Shown: piece by piece, positions 45,063-54,454 of the stretch
Position numbering within the stretch: position 1 is the stretch's first letter
Layout: each line of letters begins with the position of its first letter
DNA from: Streptomyces sp. LX-29
GTDB taxonomy: Bacteria > Actinomycetota > Actinomycetes > Streptomycetales > Streptomycetaceae
DNA: 64,000 nt
Reading direction: 5' to 3'
Assembly (NCBI RefSeq): GCF_029541745.1
Contig: NZ_CP089746.1
Span: forward strand, 2,170,001 to 2,234,000
Notes under the pieces: model-generated
Seen by the model: the letters and a program-made list of their open reading frames with translations, nothing else
Database searches by the model: none
What the model was told of the DNA's origin: nothing
Position numbers and translations under genes: made by a program

Positions 45063-46676
45063 TCACTCCTGCGGCTCGACGCCGAGGCGGCGCAGCCCGT
45101 AGGCGTAGGCGTCGTCCAGCGCCTGCCAGGACGCGGCGATCACGTTCTCCGCGACGCCGACCGTGGACCACTCGCCACGCCCGTCGGTGGTCGAGATGAG
45201 CACCCGGGTCGTGGACTGGGTGCCGTGCTTGCCCTCCAGGATGCGGACCTTGTAGTCCACCAGCTCCAGCTTGGCCAGCTGCGGGTAGATGCGCTCCAGC
45301 CCGACGCGCAGCGCGCGGTCCAGGGCGTGGACCGGACCGTTCCCCTCGGCGGTCGCGACGATCCGCTCGCCCTTGGCCCACACCTTCACCGTGGCCTCGT
45401 TGGCGTGGCTGCCGTCCGGGCGGTCCTCGACGATCGCCCGCCAGGACTCGCACCGGTAGTAGCGGCGGGCCCGCCCCTCCACCTCGGCGCGCAGCAGCAG
45501 TTCGAAGGAGGCGTCGGCGGCCTCGTAGGTGTAGCCCGCCAGCTCACGCTCCTTGACCCGCTCCACCACCCGGCCCAGCAGCTCGCGGTCGCCGCCCAGG
45601 TCGATGCCGAGCTCCTTGCCCTTGAGCTCCACCGAGGCGCGTCCGGCCATGTCGGAGACCAGCATCCGCATGGTGTTGCCGACCCGCTCCGGGTCGATGT
45701 GCTGGTACAGGTCGGGGTCGACCTTGATCGCCGAGGCGTGCAGCCCGGCCTTGTGGGCGAAGGCGGAGAGGCCGACGTAGGGCTGGTGGGTGGCGGGGGT
45801 GAGGTTGACGACCTCGGCGATGGCGTGCGAGATCCGGGTCATCTCGGCCAACGAGCCCTCGGGCAGCACCCTGCGGCCGTACTTCAGCTCCAGGGCCGCG
45901 ACGACGGGGAAGAGGTTGGCGTTGCCGACCCGCTCGCCGTAGCCGTTGGCGGTGCACTGCACATGGGTGGCGCCCGCGTCCACGGCGGCGAGGGTGTTGG
46001 CGACCGCGCAGCCGGTGTCGTCCTGGGCGTGGATGCCCAGCCGGGCCCCGGTGTCGGCGAGCACGGTGGCCACGACCGCCTGCACCTGGGCCGGCAGCAT
46101 CCCGCCGTTGGTGTCGCAGAGCACCACCACGTCGGCGCCGGCCTGGTGGGCGGTGGTGACGACCCGCTTCGCGTAGTCCGGGTTGGCGCGGTAGCCGTCG
46201 AAGAAGTGCTCGCAGTCGACGAAGACACGGCGGCCCTGCTCCCGCAGGTAGGCCACGGTGTCCGCCACCATCGCCAGGTTCTCCTCCAGCGTGGTGCGCA
46301 GCGCCAGCTCCACATGGCGGTCGTGCGACTTGGCCACCAGCGTGATCACCGGGGCGCCGGACTCCAGCAGCGCCGCCACCTGTGGATCGTCCGCCGCCCG
46401 CACCCCGGCCCGGCGGGTGGCACCGAACGCGACCAGCCGCGCGTGCCTGAAGTCGATCTCCTGGCGCGCCCGGGCGAAGAACTCGGTGTCGCGAGGGTTG
46501 GCGCCCGGCCAGCCGCCCTCGATGAAGCCGACGCCGAAGTCGTCCAGGTGCCGGGCGATGGTCAGCTTGTCCGCGACGGTGAGGTTGATGCCCTCGCGCT
46601 GCGCGCCGTCGCGCAGGGTGGTGTCGAAGACGTGGAAGCTGTCGTCGCCCCACGGGGTATTCGCTGCGTCGCTCAT
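45063..46676 (-). CDS. cimA: Citramalate synthase (LeuA2/CimA)
   Basis: 537 residues. Motifs of the isopropylmalate/homocitrate synthase family: FDTTLRDGAQREGINLTVAD, FIEGGWPGANPRDTEFFARA, FVDCEHFFDGYRANPDYAKR, VVLCDTNGGMLPAQVQAVVA and GIHAQDDTGCAVANTLAAVD, with a C-terminal regulatory domain (GRGEWSTVGVAENVIAASWQ). It condenses pyruvate and acetyl-CoA toward 2-oxobutyrate, giving isoleucine without threonine deaminase; a role in leucine synthesis is less likely. An attenuator-like leader precedes it. Confidence 0.93.
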   Translation of the reverse strand: MSDAANTPWGDDSFHVFDTTLRDGAQREGINLTVADKLTIARHLDDFGVGFIEGGWPGANPRDTEFFARARQEIDFRHARLVAFGATRRAGVRAADDPQVAALLESGAPVITLVAKSHDRHVELALRTTLEENLAMVADTVAYLREQGRRVFVDCEHFFDGYRANPDYAKRVVTTAHQAGADVVVLCDTNGGMLPAQVQAVVATVLADTGARLGIHAQDDTGCAVANTLAAVDAGATHVQCTANGYGERVGNANLFPVVAALELKYGRRVLPEGSLAEMTRISHAIAEVVNLTPATHQPYVGLSAFAHKAGLHASAIKVDPDLYQHIDPERVGNTMRMLVSDMAGRASVELKGKELGIDLGGDRELLGRVVERVKERELAGYTYEAADASFELLLRAEVEGRARRYYRCESWRAIVEDRPDGSHANEATVKVWAKGERIVATAEGNGPVHALDRALRVGLERIYPQLAKLELVDYKVRILEGKHGTQSTTRVLISTTDGRGEWSTVGVAENVIAASWQALDDAYAYGLRRLGVEPQE

Positions 46677-46779
46677 GCTGTCTGGACTCCTGAGGTCTCG
46701 GTCTACCGGAATAACCGGCTCCGCGCCCTCCTATGATCCCTCGCGCTCCGCGTCCCCGACGGGGTTCGGCCGGGAAACG

Positions 46780-46806
46780 AAAAAACCCCTCGCGGGTGCG
46801 AGAGGT
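46780..46806 (-). terminator. Leader terminator upstream of cimA
   Basis: On the cimA strand: CCTCTCGC, loop, GCGAGGGG, then TTTTTT, with one mismatch in the stem. It lies about 105 bp before the cimA start and after the short frame at 46868-46903, so it may be an attenuator. The gap 46677-47012 has no other gene. Confidence 0.65.
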
Positions 46807-46867
46807 CTGCGCGCGGGTCTGGGGGCACGATGGCCGCGCCGTACCGGAAGGTGGTGGTACGGGGCGG

Positions 46868-46903
46868 TCACTGCGGACCGGCGCGCCTGCTGCCAATAAT
46901 CAT
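46868..46903 (-). CDS. Possible 11-residue leader peptide with two isoleucines
   Basis: An ATG opens MIIGSRRAGPQ and a stop. Two consecutive ATT codons, very rare in this genome, follow the start. A hairpin (CCGTACC and GGTACGG arms) lies between it and the leader terminator. There is no clear ribosome site; it could be leaderless or simply part of the promoter. The position upstream of an isoleucine-pathway gene is the main support. Confidence 0.3.
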   Translation of the reverse strand: MIIGSRRAGPQ

Positions 46904-47012
46904 GGCGAACGAGAGCACGGGGGCAGTCTGGCACAGCACCACCCCCGTGCCGCACGCCGTCTCAGATTCTGGGCGCGCGCGTCGTTCGGGCCCGGTTCGC
47001 CTCCGGGCGCCG

Positions 47013-48332
47013 TCAGCGGCTGACGTAGACGTCCCAGGTGTCGTTGGTGTCGTCGTCCGCGATCGCCGTCGGCGAGGTGAACACCACCGTCGTTCCGCGG
47101 TCGGACACCGCCCCCGGGCGCGCCTCGGTGAAGACGTCCCGGCCCACCGGGGTCACCGGCTCGGCGGGGGCGGCGGAGGTCAGGTCGACCAGGAAGCGGG
47201 GCAGTTCGGCGCCGTAGCCCGCGTACAGCAGGCGACTGCCGTCGGCGCTGAGCACCGGATCGCGGGTGAAGGCCCCGACCTCGCCGCCGTGCCGGCCCGT
47301 GACCCGCCGCACCGCTCCGGTCCGCACCTCGCGGACGAACACGTTCCAGGCCCTGTCGTCGTCGCCCGGCACCATCTTGGTGTCGGCGGACTCGAACGCG
47401 ACGTACCGGCCGTCGGCGCTGATCGAGGGCGCCGTCGACTCGCGGTCGGCGGGGGTGCCGTCGTACCTCCGGTCCATCTGCGCCGGGCGGCTCGCGGACA
47501 CCTCGCGCAGATAGACGTCGCAGCAGTCGGCCCGCGGCCCGGTGGTGAAGGTGTACCGGTACGCCAGCCGTTTCCCGTCGTCGCTCATGGTGAGCTCGTC
47601 GATCCGGCGCGGCTGCCAGTCCGGCTGGGTGTGCTCCAGGGCCGTCGTCCGGCCGCGGGTGCGGTCCCGTACGTAGATCCAGGCGCCGTCCTCGTCGCCC
47701 GGCGGGCGCTCGCCGAGGAAGCCGACGTACCGACCGTCGGCGCTGATCGCCGGGGAGTGCCCGGCGACCTCGTACGGCAGGTCGGGGGTGGTGACGCGCT
47801 GGGTGCGGCCGGTGCGCAGGTCGTGCAGGTGGATCTGGCGGCGGCCGGAGACGGTGGCGCCGAACGCCACGTACCGGCCGTCGGCGCTGAGCGCCGGGCT
47901 GTCGGCGGCGCCTCCGGAGACGGCGATCCGCCGCACCCCGCCGCCGCGCAGGTCCTTGACGAAGATGTCGGACGCGCCGTTGGTGTCGCCGGCGACGAGG
48001 TTGGACGCCTCAGAGCTGAAGACGGCGTGGCGGCCGTCGCGGCTGACCGAGGCGTCGTGGGACGGGCCGTTCGCCTCGGCGCCGTCGGCGGCGACGCTCA
48101 CCCGCTCCAGGCTCCGGGCCGTCGCGGCCTGCGGGACCGGTCGGGTCGAGGACGTCGAGGACGTCGAGGACGTCGAGGACGTCGAGGACGTCGACGATGT
48201 CGATGGCTTGGATGGTGCCGACGGCCGGGACGCCGCGGGCCCGGCCGCCGCCGTGGCCGCGGGCAGCAGGGCCGTCGCGGTCACCGCGGCCGCCGACACC
48301 GCGCCGCGGAGGGCGCGCTGGACGATGGACAT
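47013..48332 (-). CDS. Exported TolB-like PD40 beta-propeller protein
   Basis: 439 residues. A signal peptide (ALRGAVSAAAVTATALLPAA) is followed by a linker made of STS repeats (9-bp tandem repeat, 48149-48203) and a propeller with recurring blades such as SISADGRYVAFESADTKMVP, ALSADGRYVAFGATVSGRRQ and AISADGRYVGFLGERPPGDE. The domain resembles the C-terminal part of TolB and is found in secreted actinobacterial proteins. Function unknown. A decayed paralogue lies directly upstream on the same strand. Confidence 0.88.
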   Translation of the reverse strand: MSIVQRALRGAVSAAAVTATALLPAATAAAGPAASRPSAPSKPSTSSTSSTSSTSSTSSTSSTRPVPQAATARSLERVSVAADGAEANGPSHDASVSRDGRHAVFSSEASNLVAGDTNGASDIFVKDLRGGGVRRIAVSGGAADSPALSADGRYVAFGATVSGRRQIHLHDLRTGRTQRVTTPDLPYEVAGHSPAISADGRYVGFLGERPPGDEDGAWIYVRDRTRGRTTALEHTQPDWQPRRIDELTMSDDGKRLAYRYTFTTGPRADCCDVYLREVSASRPAQMDRRYDGTPADRESTAPSISADGRYVAFESADTKMVPGDDDRAWNVFVREVRTGAVRRVTGRHGGEVGAFTRDPVLSADGSRLLYAGYGAELPRFLVDLTSAAPAEPVTPVGRDVFTEARPGAVSDRGTTVVFTSPTAIADDDTNDTWDVYVSR

Positions 48333-48387
48333 GGTTCGTCTCCCCCTTGGTGAACGGCCGGCCCCGGTGAGCGGGGCCGGACCTCAT

Positions 48388-49031
48388 TCAGGCGCGGGTC
48401 CGGGTCGGGGACCCGCGCCCGGCTCGACGCACGCGGCGCACGAAGGCGTCGTACGCGCCGTGGGTATCGCGGGGCACGAGCCCCGGCGCTTCGGAGCTGA
48501 ACAGCGCGGTGCGTCCGCGGGCGTCGAGCGCCGGTCCGGTGGCCCGGCCCTCCGCCCGCGCCCCGTCGTCCGCGACGCCGACCCGCCGGGTCCGTCCGGC
48601 CCGCGGGTCGCGGACGAACACGTCGAGCCGTCCGTCGGTGTCGTCCGGCACCGGATGCGCGGCACCCGACTCGAAGGCGACCAGGCGGCCGTCGGCGCCG
48701 ATCGCCACCTGCTGCTCCTGCTCGTCGCCGGGGGTGCCGTCGTCGGCGACGCCGACCTGACGGTGCGCCCGGTCCCGCGGTCGTGCGGGAACGTCTCGGC
48801 CCGCGGGTCCTCGTCACCGGGGACCAGGCCGCGCGCGGAGCCGGTGAAGAGGGCGGAGCGCCCGTTCGCGCTGATCGTCCCGCGCGGCGTCGTGTCGTCC
48901 GCCGCGACGCCGAGCCGCTCGACGCCGGCGGGTCCGGGGCGGTGCTCCGCCGCCGTCGCGGGCGTGAGCACCGTGGTCGTGAGCGCGCGCACCGGTCCCG
49001 CACCCGACACCACCCGTGCGGCGACAGCCAT
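48388..49031 (-). pseudogene. Frameshifted TolB-like paralogue
   Basis: Starts ATG behind GGGGGGAGAC and reads VERLGVAADDTTPRGTISAN GRSALFTGSARGLVPGDEDP (split here), then loses frame near 48757-48764. From there propeller sequence (QVGVADDG, then AIGADGRLVAFESGAAHPVP and TGPALDARGRTALFSSEAPG) continues in another frame to a stop at 48388. One missing base restores the frame. It is a shortened relative of the gene at 47013. Either a true pseudogene or a sequencing error. Confidence 0.75.
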
Positions 49032-49195
49032 GTCTCCCCCCGGAACATGTCGATCCCCCCGACCCCGCGCCGAGGGTCTGAGCGGCTACCCAAGCGCACC
49101 CCCACCCCCGGGTCAATCCGCCCTTATGCGTACAACTCGACCGGGTGATCGTTGGTCCGCACGTGCCTGCCGTGGGCGTCCTCGGCGTGAGGCCC

Positions 49196-50683
49196 TCAGC
49201 GCAGCCGCGCCGCCTTGAGGGCCATGTGGAGCAGCAACCGGTCCTCTCCGTCGTCCAGGTCCAGGCCGGTGAGCTGCTCGACGCGGGAGAGCCGGTAGTA
49301 GAGGGTCTGCCGGTGGATGCCAAGGGCCTGGGCGGTACGGCCGGCCTGACCGGCGCAGTCCAGGAACGCCTCGGCGGTGCGGGCCAGTTCGGCGTGGGCG
49401 CGCTCCAAGAGCGGGCGTACGGCGGGGTCCGGGGCGGTCGCGGGCAGGTGGGACAGCAGCCGGTACGGGCCGACGTCCGCCCATGAGGCCACCGGGCCCA
49501 GCCGTGGTTCGGCCCGCGCGGCGTGCGCGGCGGCCAGCGCCTCCCGCCAGGCGGCGGGGAGCTCGTCCAGCCCGCGGCGCGGATCGCTCACCCCGGCCAC
49601 GGCCCGCCCCTCCGCCGCGGTGACCTTGGCGCCGCCCGCCGCGGTGACCTTGGCGCCGCCCGCCCCGGTGCCGCGGCCGGTCGCCGCCGCGTCGCCACCG
49701 GGGGCGGTTCGGCCGCGGACCGCCGCGACGGAGCCGGCGTTCCCCGAGAAGCCGCGCCCGCGGCCGTCGGCAGGGGCCGGGGACCCCGAGGCCGGGGCTC
49801 CGGGGCTCGGGGTGCCGGGGGCGGGGGCGCCCGGGACCCGGGGGTCGGGGGCCGGGCCGCCGCCCGCGGCCCCGTCCGCGCGGGGAGAGCTCAGCAGCCG
49901 CTCGGCCGCGGTGCGGGCGGGGTCCACGGCGGTTCCGGTGCGCAGCCGGACCAGCGCGGCCAGGCAGCCGTCGCCGCCCGACGGGCCCCCGGCGCCGGAG
50001 GGGCTCGCCACGCCGGACGGGGGAACGGGGGCCACGGCGGCGACGCCGGGGATGTTCGGGGGCGGGGAGGCGTCGCCGTCCTCGCCGGTGGCCCAGGGCA
50101 GCACCGCGACCACGGCCAGCGGGCCGTCCGCCGTGGCGCGCAGCGCGCCGCGCAGCCCCGCCCGCGCCATGTCCCGGCCGCTGGGCGGACCGGTCAGCAG
50201 CTCCCGGAGCAGCTCGCCGAGCTCCGCGCCGGCCCGCGCCTCGGCGGCCAGCAGCGCCCCGATGCGCGCGGCGGTCTCCATGGCCTGGGCCAGCCGCGGG
50301 TCCGGCGGGGTGCCGCGGCCGCCCAGCTCCAGATCGGCCAGATGGCCGTCGTCCAGCAGCCAGACATAGCCGCGCACCACGCCCTGGTGGCGGGCGGGGA
50401 GGCAGATGCGGCCCATGAAGACCCCGGCCGCCGGGTCCGGCGGGATCCGCAGCGGCGCCTGGGCCCGGGCGATGCCGAACCCCTCGAACCAGGTCCGCAC
50501 CGCCGCCGTGGAGCGCCGCTGGAGGATCGAGCGGGTGCGCACCGGGTCCAGCGCCAGCTCCCCGATGTCGCCGCTGTCGTGCGCCCCGAAGGCGATCAGG
50601 GCGAAGTCGCGGTCCTCCAGGGTGGCGGGCGCGCCGAGCACGGCCGAGATCTCGTCCACGAGCTGCTGGTAGTCGCCGCGCAT
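49196..50683 (-). CDS. PucR-family regulator of proline catabolism
   Basis: 495 residues from an ATG with GGGAGCGG upstream. The C-terminal helix-turn-helix is [20 protein letters not shown], followed by [20 protein letters not shown], typical of PucR proteins. The N-terminus ([20 protein letters not shown]) is a GAF-like sensory part. Between them residues about 200-375 are an unusual Gly/Ala/Pro-rich insert with a small tandem repeat (GGAKVTAA). The gene is divergent from PRODH; PucR-type activators of proline genes are known in Streptomyces. Confidence 0.9.
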   Translation of the reverse strand: MRGDYQQLVDEISAVLGAPATLEDRDFALIAFGAHDSGDIGELALDPVRTRSILQRRSTAAVRTWFEGFGIARAQAPLRIPPDPAAGVFMGRICLPARHQGVVRGYVWLLDDGHLADLELGGRGTPPDPRLAQAMETAARIGALLAAEARAGAELGELLRELLTGPPSGRDMARAGLRGALRATADGPLAVVAVLPWATGEDGDASPPPNIPGVAAVAPVPPSGVASPSGAGGPSGGDGCLAALVRLRTGTAVDPARTAAERLLSSPRADGAAGGGPAPDPRVPGAPAPGTPSPGAPASGSPAPADGRGRGFSGNAGSVAAVRGRTAPGGDAAATGRGTGAGGAKVTAAGGAKVTAAEGRAVAGVSDPRRGLDELPAAWREALAAAHAARAEPRLGPVASWADVGPYRLLSHLPATAPDPAVRPLLERAHAELARTAEAFLDCAGQAGRTAQALGIHRQTLYYRLSRVEQLTGLDLDDGEDRLLLHMALKAARLR

Positions 50684-50954
50684 AGGCCGTGCCGCTCCCT
50701 TCGCTCTCCTCCGGGCTCTCCTCCGGCGCTCCGCGCCCCGACGGCGCCGCCCGGCGGGGGACGCACCCGAGTGAAGCGCCCGGTCACCATTGTCATACAT
50801 CTGTCTGAGATCTCGGCCACGAATGCCCGACAGCTGTCGATGGTCGTCGTCTGGCGAGATCCTTATGTTTCACGGTGGCTCACCTTGCCGCCGCGACCCA
50901 CGTGTATGCCGTGGCCGCGGCAACCCCCCGAAGAACCGTCCATGGAGGTGCCCC

Positions 50955-51881
50955 GTGCTGGGTCCCGTGTTGCTCGCCGCCTCGCGCAGCGACGCCATCC
51001 GCCGCATCGTCTCGGCCACGCCGGTCACCCGCCCCGTGGTGGACCGCTTCGTCGCCGGTGAGCGGCTGGACGAGTCCATGAACGCCGTGCGGTCGCTGGC
51101 CGACCGCGGCATGGAGGTCACCCTCGACCATCTGGGCGAGGACATCACCGACCCCGCCGAGGCGCTGCGCAACCGCGACGCCTACCTCGCGCTCACCGAG
51201 GCCCTCGCCCCGCTGGAGCTGGGCGCCAAGGCCGAGATGTCCGTCAAGCTCTCCGCCTTCGGCCAGGCGCTGCCGGGCGGCCACGAGCTGGCCCTGAAGA
51301 ACGTGACGCCGGTCGTCGAGGCCGCCGCCGAGATCGGCACCACGGTCACCCTGGACATGGAGGACCACACCACGGTCGACTCCACCCTGGCCATCCTGGC
51401 CGAGCTGCGGAAGCGCTTCCCGCAGACCGGCGCCGTCGTGCAGTCCTACCTGTTCCGCACCGAGGAGGACTGCCACGCGCTCGCCGGGGAAGGCTCCCGC
51501 GTGCGCCTGGTCAAGGGCGCGTACAAGGAGCCCGCGAGCGTCGCCTTCCAGGACAAGCACGAGGTCGACAAGGCGTACGTCCGCTGCCTGAAGATCCTGA
51601 TGGCCGGCGACGGCTACCCCATGATCGGCTCGCACGACCCGCGCATGGTCGCCATCGCGCAGGAGCTCGGCAGCCAGTACGGGCGCAAGCTCGACGAGTA
51701 CGAGTTCCAGATGCTGTACGGCATCCGCGAGGCCGAGCAGCAGCGGCTCGTAGCGGAAGGTCACCGTATGCGGATTTACATCCCGTATGGCACAGACTGG
51801 TATGGATACTTCATGCGCCGTCTCGCGGAGCGCCCCGCGAACCTCGTGTTCTTCCTGCGCTCGCTGATCAGCCGCGGCTGA
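50955..51881 (+). CDS. Proline dehydrogenase
   Basis: 308 residues from a GTG with GGAGG upstream. Motifs: MEVTLDHLGEDITDPAEALR, MSVKLSAFGQALPGGHELAL, VTLDMEDHTTVDSTLAILAE, RVRLVKGAYKEPASVAFQDK and MRIYIPYGTDWYGYFMRRLA. It oxidises proline to pyrroline-5-carboxylate with FAD. It is monofunctional, with P5C dehydrogenase 256 bp downstream. The gap between them holds a tandem copy of DNA that partly resembles the 3' end of this gene. Confidence 0.96.
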   Translation: MLGPVLLAASRSDAIRRIVSATPVTRPVVDRFVAGERLDESMNAVRSLADRGMEVTLDHLGEDITDPAEALRNRDAYLALTEALAPLELGAKAEMSVKLSAFGQALPGGHELALKNVTPVVEAAAEIGTTVTLDMEDHTTVDSTLAILAELRKRFPQTGAVVQSYLFRTEEDCHALAGEGSRVRLVKGAYKEPASVAFQDKHEVDKAYVRCLKILMAGDGYPMIGSHDPRMVAIAQELGSQYGRKLDEYEFQMLYGIREAEQQRLVAEGHRMRIYIPYGTDWYGYFMRRLAERPANLVFFLRSLISRG

Positions 51882-51886
51882 CGACG

Positions 51887-52070
51887 GTGAGCAGCGGGCA
51901 GGCCGGCTGGGGGTCCGGGGGTCGTCCCCCGGGAACAGCAGCCTTCCCGCGCTCGCTGGTCAGCCGCCGACGACGACCGTGAGCAGCGGGCAGGCCGGCT
52001 GGGGGTCCGGGGGTCGTCCCCCGGGAACAGCAGCCTTCCCGCGCTCGCCGGTCAGCCGCGGCTGACCGCC
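51887..52070. repeat. 92-bp tandem duplication between PRODH and P5CDH
   Basis: Copies begin at 51887 and 51979 with GTGAGCAGCGGGCAGGCCGG, and each contains GGGTCGTCCCCCGGGAACAG. They are identical over at least 70 bp. The edge GCGCTCGCTGATCAGCCG in the PRODH 3' end recurs at the copy boundaries. It probably arose by duplication across the stop-codon region. Confidence 0.9.
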
Positions 52071-52137
52071 CTCACTCGCCAGCCGCCGACGACCCGCCCC
52101 CTCGCACACCCCTCGATCGAAGGAGACAACGGCCACC

Positions 52138-53778
52138 ATGGACGCTGTGACCCAGGTCCCCGTGCCGGTCAACGAGCCGGTGCACACCTACGCCCCCGGT
52201 ACCCCGGAGCGCGCCCGTCTGGAAACCAAGCTCAAGGAGCTGAGCCAGAACCCGATCGAGCTGCCGATGACCATCGGCGGCGTGAAGCGGATGGGCGGCG
52301 GTGAGCGCTTCGACGTGGTGCAGCCGCACAACCACTCCGCGGTGCTCGGCACCTACGCCAACGCCACCGAGGCCGACGCCCGGGACGCCGTCGACGCCGC
52401 CCTGGCCGCCGCCCCGGCCTGGCGCGCGACCTCCTTCGACGACCGCGCGGCGATCATCCTGCGCGCCGCCGAGCTGCTGGCCGGCCCCTGGCGCGAGACG
52501 ATGGCCGCCTCGACCATGCTGGGCCAGTCCAAGACCGCCCAGCAGGCCGAGATCGACACCCCCTGCGAGCTCGTCGACTTCTGGCGCTTCAACGTCGCGT
52601 ACGCCCGCCAGATCCTGGCCGAGCAGCCCCCGGCCAACGCGCCGGGCGTGTGGAACCGCATGGACCACCGCCCGCTGGAGGGCTTCGTCTACGCGATCAC
52701 CCCCTTCAACTTCACCGCGATCGCGGGCAACCTGCCGACCGCCCCGGCCCTGATGGGCAACGTGGTCGTGTGGAAGCCGTCCCCGACGCAGACGCACTCC
52801 GCCGTGCTGCTCATGCAGCTCCTGGAGGAGGCCGGCCTGCCGAAGGGCGTCATCAACCTGGTGACGGGCGACGGCCTGGCCGTCTCCGAGGTGGCCCTGA
52901 ACCACCGCGACCTGGCGGGCATCCACTTCACCGGCTCGACCAAGACCTTCCAGCACCTGTGGAAGACGGTCGGCAACAACATCGAGAAGTACCGCTCCTA
53001 CCCGCGCATCGTCGGCGAGACGGGCGGCAAGGACTTCGTGGTGGCGCACCCGAGCGCCGACCGCGCCGCGCTGAAGACCGCGCTGACCCGCGGCTCCTTC
53101 GAGTTCCAGGGCCAGAAGTGCTCCGCGTCCTCGCGCGCGTACATCCCGGCCTCCATCTGGAACGACGGCTTCAAGGAGGAGTTCGCGGCCGAGGTCGACG
53201 GCATCACCATGGGTGACGTCACCGAACTGTCGCACTTCATCGGTGCCGTCATCGACGACCGCGCCTTCGCCAAGAACAAGGCCGCGATCGACCGCGCCGC
53301 CGCCGACCCGAGCTGCACGATCATCGCCGGCGGCAGCTACGACGACTCGGTGGGCTACTTCGTGCGCCCGACCGTCATCGAGTGCACGGACCCGGAGAAC
53401 GAGGTCTTCAAGGCGGAGTACTTCGGCCCGATCCTCGCGGTGTACGTGTACGACGACAGCTCGGACGAGAAGTACGACGAGATGCTGACCCAGATGGAGT
53501 CGGTCTCGGACTACGCCCTGACCGGCGCGGTCATCGCCAACGACCGCGCCGCCGCCGCGTACACGATGGAGAAGCTCCGCTTCGCCGCGGGCAACTTCTA
53601 CATCAACGACAAGTCGACCGGCGCCGTCGTCGGCCAGCAGCCCTTCGGCGGCGGCCGTGCCTCCGGCACCAACGACAAGGCGGGCGCCCCGCAGAACCTG
53701 ATGCGCTGGACCCTGACCCGCGCCATCAAGGAGACGCTGGTCCCGCCGACGGACTACCGCTACCCGCACATGGGCTGA
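52138..53778 (+). CDS. 1-Pyrroline-5-carboxylate dehydrogenase
   Basis: 546 residues, ATG with GGAG about 13 bp upstream. Aldehyde dehydrogenase motifs: PFNFTAIAGNLPTAPALMGN, IHFTGSTKTFQHLWKTVGNN, IVGETGGKDFVVAHPSAD (catalytic Glu) and FEFQGQKCSASSRAYIPASI (catalytic Cys). It oxidises glutamate semialdehyde to glutamate, completing proline use. A strong terminator follows. Confidence 0.97.
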   Translation: MDAVTQVPVPVNEPVHTYAPGTPERARLETKLKELSQNPIELPMTIGGVKRMGGGERFDVVQPHNHSAVLGTYANATEADARDAVDAALAAAPAWRATSFDDRAAIILRAAELLAGPWRETMAASTMLGQSKTAQQAEIDTPCELVDFWRFNVAYARQILAEQPPANAPGVWNRMDHRPLEGFVYAITPFNFTAIAGNLPTAPALMGNVVVWKPSPTQTHSAVLLMQLLEEAGLPKGVINLVTGDGLAVSEVALNHRDLAGIHFTGSTKTFQHLWKTVGNNIEKYRSYPRIVGETGGKDFVVAHPSADRAALKTALTRGSFEFQGQKCSASSRAYIPASIWNDGFKEEFAAEVDGITMGDVTELSHFIGAVIDDRAFAKNKAAIDRAAADPSCTIIAGGSYDDSVGYFVRPTVIECTDPENEVFKAEYFGPILAVYVYDDSSDEKYDEMLTQMESVSDYALTGAVIANDRAAAAYTMEKLRFAAGNFYINDKSTGAVVGQQPFGGGRASGTNDKAGAPQNLMRWTLTRAIKETLVPPTDYRYPHMG

Positions 53779-53813
53779 GCCCTTGACGGCTGACGGCACG
53801 TCCGTCCCAAGAC

Positions 53814-53855
53814 ACCGCCCCCCTGCCGGTCCTCACGCCGGCAGGGGGGCGGTTT
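53814..53855 (+). terminator. Rho-independent terminator after P5CDH
   Basis: Arms ACCGCCCCCCTGCCGG and CCGGCAGGGGGGCGGT with a 7-nt loop, then TTT. Confidence 0.88.
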
Positions 53856-53912
53856 CCATTGCGGCGCCGCCGCACCGCAAGGGAGATGTGCGTCTGGCCT
53901 GACCTCCTTGGT

Positions 53913-54410
53913 CTACCTGACCCGGCCGTACCAGACCTGGCTGGTCCAGATCTTCTCCAGCCGCACCGACTTGCCGGGCTTCGGAGAGTGCCAGATCTTG
54001 CCCTTACCGGCGTAGATGCCCACGTGGTAGACGTTCGAGCCGGAGTGGAAGAACACCAGGTCACCCGCCTTGCGGGAGCCCCTGGAGATGTGCCGGGTCT
54101 TGTTGTACTGCGAGGCCGCCGTGCGCGGCAGCTTCTTGCCGGCCTTCTTGTACGAGTACTGGGTGAGCCCCGAGCAGTCGAAGGCGTTCGGCCCCGTGGC
54201 GCCCCAGCGGTAGGGAGCCCCCTTCTTCGAGGCGGCGACCTTCAACGCCGTCTTGGCCGGTGCCGGCTTGGCCTGGGTGGCCGCCTGGGCCTCGGCCGAC
54301 ATGACGGGCACGAGGGCGGTCGCGGCGACAGCCGCGGTGGTGAGGGCACAGGTCGCCCCGGCCTTGGAGATGAGCGCGGGTATGCGAGTACGCGGAGAAC
54401 GCGTGGACAT
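53913..54410 (-). CDS. Secreted NlpC/P60-family cell-wall hydrolase
   Basis: 165 residues. A signal peptide (CALTTAAVAATALVPVMSAE AQA, split here) is followed by a Lys/Ala linker and the C40 peptidase domain: catalytic Cys in NAFDCSGLTQYSYKKAG, His in NVYHVGIYAGKGKIWHS. It should cut peptidoglycan stem peptides outside the cell. I chose the ATG at 54410, with AAGGGC upstream. The mRNA leader carries a ydaO-type riboswitch, which controls resuscitation and wall hydrolase genes in Streptomyces. Confidence 0.93.
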   Translation of the reverse strand: MSTRSPRTRIPALISKAGATCALTTAAVAATALVPVMSAEAQAATQAKPAPAKTALKVAASKKGAPYRWGATGPNAFDCSGLTQYSYKKAGKKLPRTAASQYNKTRHISRGSRKAGDLVFFHSGSNVYHVGIYAGKGKIWHSPKPGKSVRLEKIWTSQVWYGRVR

Positions 54411-54454
54411 GCAAAAGCCCTTCGTCATCCGCCTACGAAAGATGACCTGTCGGG

